In this document: positions 59,975 to 64,000 of the stretch, piece after piece
How the letters are laid out: each line of letters begins with the position of its first letter
Numbering within the stretch: position 1 is the stretch's first letter
Source of the DNA: Cheiracanthium punctorium
Lineage: Eukaryota > Arthropoda > Arachnida > Araneae > Cheiracanthiidae
Direction of reading: 5' to 3'
DNA: 64,000 bases
Assembly: GCA_038373885.1 (NCBI GenBank)
Contig: JAWZYV010000080.1
Location: forward strand, 620,001-684,000
Program-made: the position numbers and the translations under genes
Notes under the pieces: generated by a model
Databases searched by the model: none
Seen by the model: the letters and a program-made list of their open reading frames with translations, nothing else
What the model was told of the DNA's origin: nothing

Positions 59975-62900
59975 GATATAGTCACAGAACACTTTTTCAT
60001 GAATTAATAGATATTGTTATAAAACGAAGTTCAGGGATTCGGCAGAGTGAAGTTTCAAGTTTGGGACATTTCAAATCGTAACCCAAAAGGTCAAAAAATT
60101 TTGTTGGACGTATGACCAGTATGAAAATGCTGAAGGTAGCATTATTTAGTTGTAACACACGTATATGGATATATTATACATGTATGTACCTTAATAGGGA
60201 TTATAAAATGAGAAAATGAGTCGTCAAAATTCCACACATTTCTTTTTCCTGTAATGCTTCATTCCCGGAGAATTGGTATTTCAACTTAATTTCTACAACT
60301 TCTTTCAGTTTACCTTACAGCTGATTTCTTGATATACAATTGAACACGCAAGTGGTATGACGGATATTTGTAGTTCATAGGTATTCGGAGGTTGGACGAT
60401 GGGTTTTTATTTATTTTTTCATAAATAATAATAGATGTAGTTATTTGAATAATGAATTTGTGGTGTCTTTTTCACAGTTTATTTGCAGATTCCATGTATG
60501 AATAATACTGCTAAGTGAAAGGGGATTGTGCAGCTTAATAACGGCTACTGAAATTCAATTGTCAAGCAGTCGAGATACTGGTGAAATCTCGCGAAAAGCT
60601 TGCAGTTTTGCAGACGGTTGCAGTCCTGAATGCAATCCAGCTGCGATTTTTATTTAGTCCTAATATTCTCAGCCAAACTCGGTGGCCCCTATAACCCACA
60701 ATTACCAAATTTTTTTGTTTGTTTGAGTTGATTAAATTTAACTTAGATTTTAAAGTTTTATCAAAAAACAAATAAAATTGATTATATTTGTTACTCATTT
60801 CTGCATTTAAAATCTTGGATTCAAGCACCATTAAAATGGACTCTGCTGGATAGGTAAGATCTGAAAAAGTTCAAGAATTTTTATTTTCATCATATTTGAA
60901 CCAGGTTCTACTTTAGTCTAACGAAAGCCTATTTTATCATATCCACATTTTTTTTTTTTATATTTCAAAGTTTTCTTTATATGCATGTACTTATTCAACA
61001 TGATCATATTAACTTCATTTGCAGTAAAATTTTTAGAAATCTAAATCAACTATAATGAATCAATATCTAGCGCAATTTTAATCTTTTATTGCCTTGTAAT
61101 AAAGGATCAATGCAAACCCATGAAAAAAAAACAAGATCATCTCACAGAAATCGAGATAAAACACACCACAGTGATTGATATCTAATACACACCGACCATC
61201 TGGTGTTCCAACAGTAGTCTTTCTTTCTTCGTCCTAGATGTAACTTTTCAAAAAGGTTTAATTATCCTCAGAAGAAAGAAAGAATATTTCTAAATCCAAT
61301 ATAGAATAATTTTTTTATCTAATTCGATGGAATTTTTTCGTGGCGATGCAATTTGTCACAAATCAATCACTTTAGAGCCAAAAAATACACCTCAAGAAAA
61401 ACGTAATGCATGATTCACACACAAAGTATATTGCCGGATGTGATGGATTCGATTTATTATCTTTGACAGTTGAAACGCTTTCAACGATCTTTGTACTCCA
61501 GATGAAAATGTAATCCTTTATACATTCATTTCAAACTTGATTTTATCGGAGGATAAAAGCATTTTCCTAAATTGTTTAGCATTAGATCCAGAGTAAGTGA
61601 GACTGGTGACATTTAGCACATTTAATTAATATTTACAACACTCAATCGTAAAACTCTAAACAATTTGAACTAGGCATCACAAAACCTATGTAAGCATTAG
61701 ATTAAATGCAGTTTTGGAATAGCAGTTAACATATGAATAGAAATTTAATGTATATATACGTAGTGCATATTGCCACAACTGTCCACAATACTGGTTCAGT
61801 TGTAAAAATTTTATGTGGCAATTGTAATGCATAAATATTTGTTACTGATAGTTATATAATAGAAAGTGTTTTGAGAGCAAACATTCAATAAAACAATTTT
61901 TACTTGAAAGAAAGAAAAAAAAGTGCTATTCATCATAGCACGTACACATTTCAACTGATTTTTCTGTCCTTGAATTATTAGAGAGTGGTATACCACAATG
62001 GCATCACTTGTCTGTTGTAAGACCAATATAATTCATTAAATATTGATTTTTTTACAACTGACCCAGGTTATTTTTGACCTGAGTCTCCCCTAAAAAGCAC
62101 AAACTTAAGTATACAACAAGAAAAGTACATTTTACCAAAGCATTGAAAATTTCTATATTGTTACTAACCAAATCAATTCACAATACTTTTAACCAGGATA
62201 AAAAAAAAATAGAAAAACAACGTTGTTCGAAAAATATTTTCGTAAAATGGGCCTTTGTTGAAAGGAAAAAGAAATATCAACTGTGCTTATTTGTGTTGAG
62301 TTTTTCACGGGAAGAATCAATATCAATTCTGGAGTTAGGAAAAACCTCTAGAGATATTTTTTGGATCTACACAATTTATATTTTAAGTGGAAAAAAAAGT
62401 TACGGTTAAGAAGGTTTTTAAAGTAAAGGAGACATAAATGTGACGGCGGATGCCCCTCCTAATAATGTTAGATATCCTGTGTCTGAAAGAAAATTTTCCA
62501 TCGTGAATTTTTAGTGTGAGTTAGAAATTTTGTTTAGATTGGTTCCGTCAAGATCTTTAAAGAATAAACGAACAGGCAACTTTGATATTGGATAAGCGTG
62601 TGCTGAGAAGTTATGCTCGTATATTAAAAAATAATTCGGTTGTTTGTAACACAAAAATTATTCCATATTTATAACTGAGCATAAAATGTGTAAATGGATG
62701 ATTACTTTAATTACCGACAGCAGACAGTAATTATAATGCAATCTTTATATTTAAGATAACTATTTGAATTAAACATTACCGAAACTAATTCTTACATTAA
62801 TTTCTTACATATAAATTACATTAAAGCATAATTTTCTTCAACTACAGCAAAGTAAAAATTATGTTTAAATTGTTTCCGATATAAGAAAAAGTAACAATAT

Positions 62901-64000
62901 GTTTGTGAATGTTAACATTTCACAAATATATTGTTTTTGTTGAAATAATTTAAACAAAATATTTTTTTTTTGTTTTTCTAAAGATTTTTCTCATTAAAAC
63001 TAATAACTTCGAATTATTTTTCATACGATAATTTTCGTTTACATCTTAATTACTGCAATAAATTTAGAGGAAAAAATCTTAGCAGTGTCAATTTTATTAA
63101 TTGGAATTAATGTATCCTCTTGTTAAGGCTTTTCCTTATAAATATTCTAGTATTATCAATTAAAATTCTTATCAAACTATATGATTACTATTATGATTAA
63201 TAAAATTTTGAGAAAAAAATTAGGTAATATTTCGTTTATCAATCTGGAACACGTATATTTTATATTAAAAGTGTCTTGCAAAAAGAATAATTATTCAATA
63301 TTTTTTCTTCTTTAAATCAAACATGTGGAGGCAGCATTTCTAATGTTGACAGATGAAAATGGACAAGCTTCGTGTAATTAAAACCACATACAACTTGATG
63401 TGGCACTTATAAAAGCTTTCTAAATGACTCTCTTAAAATACTTTGTGTTGCTTTTATCTTATTCTTTCAGTTTCTTTACTTAGAGTGAACTTAATTTCTC
63501 AACCTCTTAACATTTTTTTCCTTCACCAGCGGTTAGAACATGGATTTAATTTTGCTTGTCACTACAAACCGATCGCAGTTATAACGGTAAAAATAAAGTA
63601 AGTAAATAAAACAAAAAGGAGTGAAAAAAATGTTTGTAACCGTACCGATGTTTTTCACAGCTGATTGATCTAAGGCGTTTGACAGTCGAAATGCAATCTG
63701 TAACTAATTGAAAAATATATTTTGTACTTCTGGTGCAATTTTGACAGATGTTGTGAAGAATGCTTCATTTTGGAAATTTCATTTTCGTTACAGCCTTAGG
63801 TGCTTTTAGATTGATATTAGCTGTTTGTTATGTGCTATGAGGGTACTTTCAATTTCAAATCATCAGTACTTATTTGTCTTCTGCTTCAAGCAATGCTTTT
63901 GAAGGGGATTATTTAGGAAAATAGATGTCGGTAATTAATTGAATGTTATGTTTTAATTCGCAATTGCTACATAAACAACACAGATTAATATAGATGAATT
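59975..64000. other. AT-rich stretch, nothing recognised
   Basis: Four kilobases with only short chance ORFs (60562-60831, 61811-62026, 62143-62409). The first encloses CTCGGTGGCCCCTATAACCC, a GC-richer patch without identity. No TIR, SINE box or microsatellite of note was found. Confidence 0.5.

Overview
This is eukaryotic, AT-rich, gene-free DNA, either intergenic or deep intronic. The evidence is no ORF above about 180 codons, no recognisable host exon, many A/T homopolymers, TA/TG, AAT and TAAA microsatellites, and a dense fossil layer of class II transposons (piggyBac-type TTAA elements, hAT-type elements with 8-bp target duplications, Tc1 and mariner remnants) plus tRNA-derived SINE heads. 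That mix fits an arthropod, and a chelicerate such as a spider is plausible, but nothing here fixes the species. No functional protein-coding gene could be supported.

Layout. 0-3.2 kb: a 237-bp TTAA-bounded duplication with a piggyBac-type MITE exactly between its copies, a GC-rich block holding a perfect 36-bp palindrome, and a 1-kb hAT element with a perfect 8-bp target duplication carrying a SINE head. 5.7-9.4 kb: a diverged internal duplication, a CAGTGGCG-type hAT MITE, an unusual field of short palindromes, and a hAT-like element. 8.1-16.3 kb: four same-strand copies of an unidentified repeat (family R), interleaved with a TA-flanked long-TIR element, two TTAA MITEs, a perfect hAT MITE, a possible LTR remnant, a broken mariner transposase tail, and an ancient relative of the TTAA-MITE hairpin. 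17.9-25.7 kb: SINE-like pieces, a further TTAA MITE, a TA/TG microsatellite, a CCATAGACATC-TIR element and a second TTAA family. 28.7-41 kb: a short TIR element, three diverged copies of a second unidentified repeat (family S), a Tc1-like pseudogene invaded by a SINE, a foldback element, two CAGTGGCG hAT MITEs and several tandem repeats. 41.5-50.1 kb: three copies of a third TTAA family (two in inverted orientation), a 172-bp element with a perfect 8-bp target duplication, a second foldback copy, and degenerate internal repeats. 50-64 kb is mostly featureless, with a 170-bp-period array, an AAT microsatellite, a hAT-like MITE, and the most complete copy of the first TTAA family, flanked by TTAT instead of TTAA.

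The main story is transposon biology. Five recognisable copies of one TTAA MITE form a graded series of loss in its central hairpin, and one copy appears to have used an internal alternative end and a non-TTAA target. Two repeat families (R and S) have no class that I can assign. All homology statements were made by eye; no alignment or database search was run.
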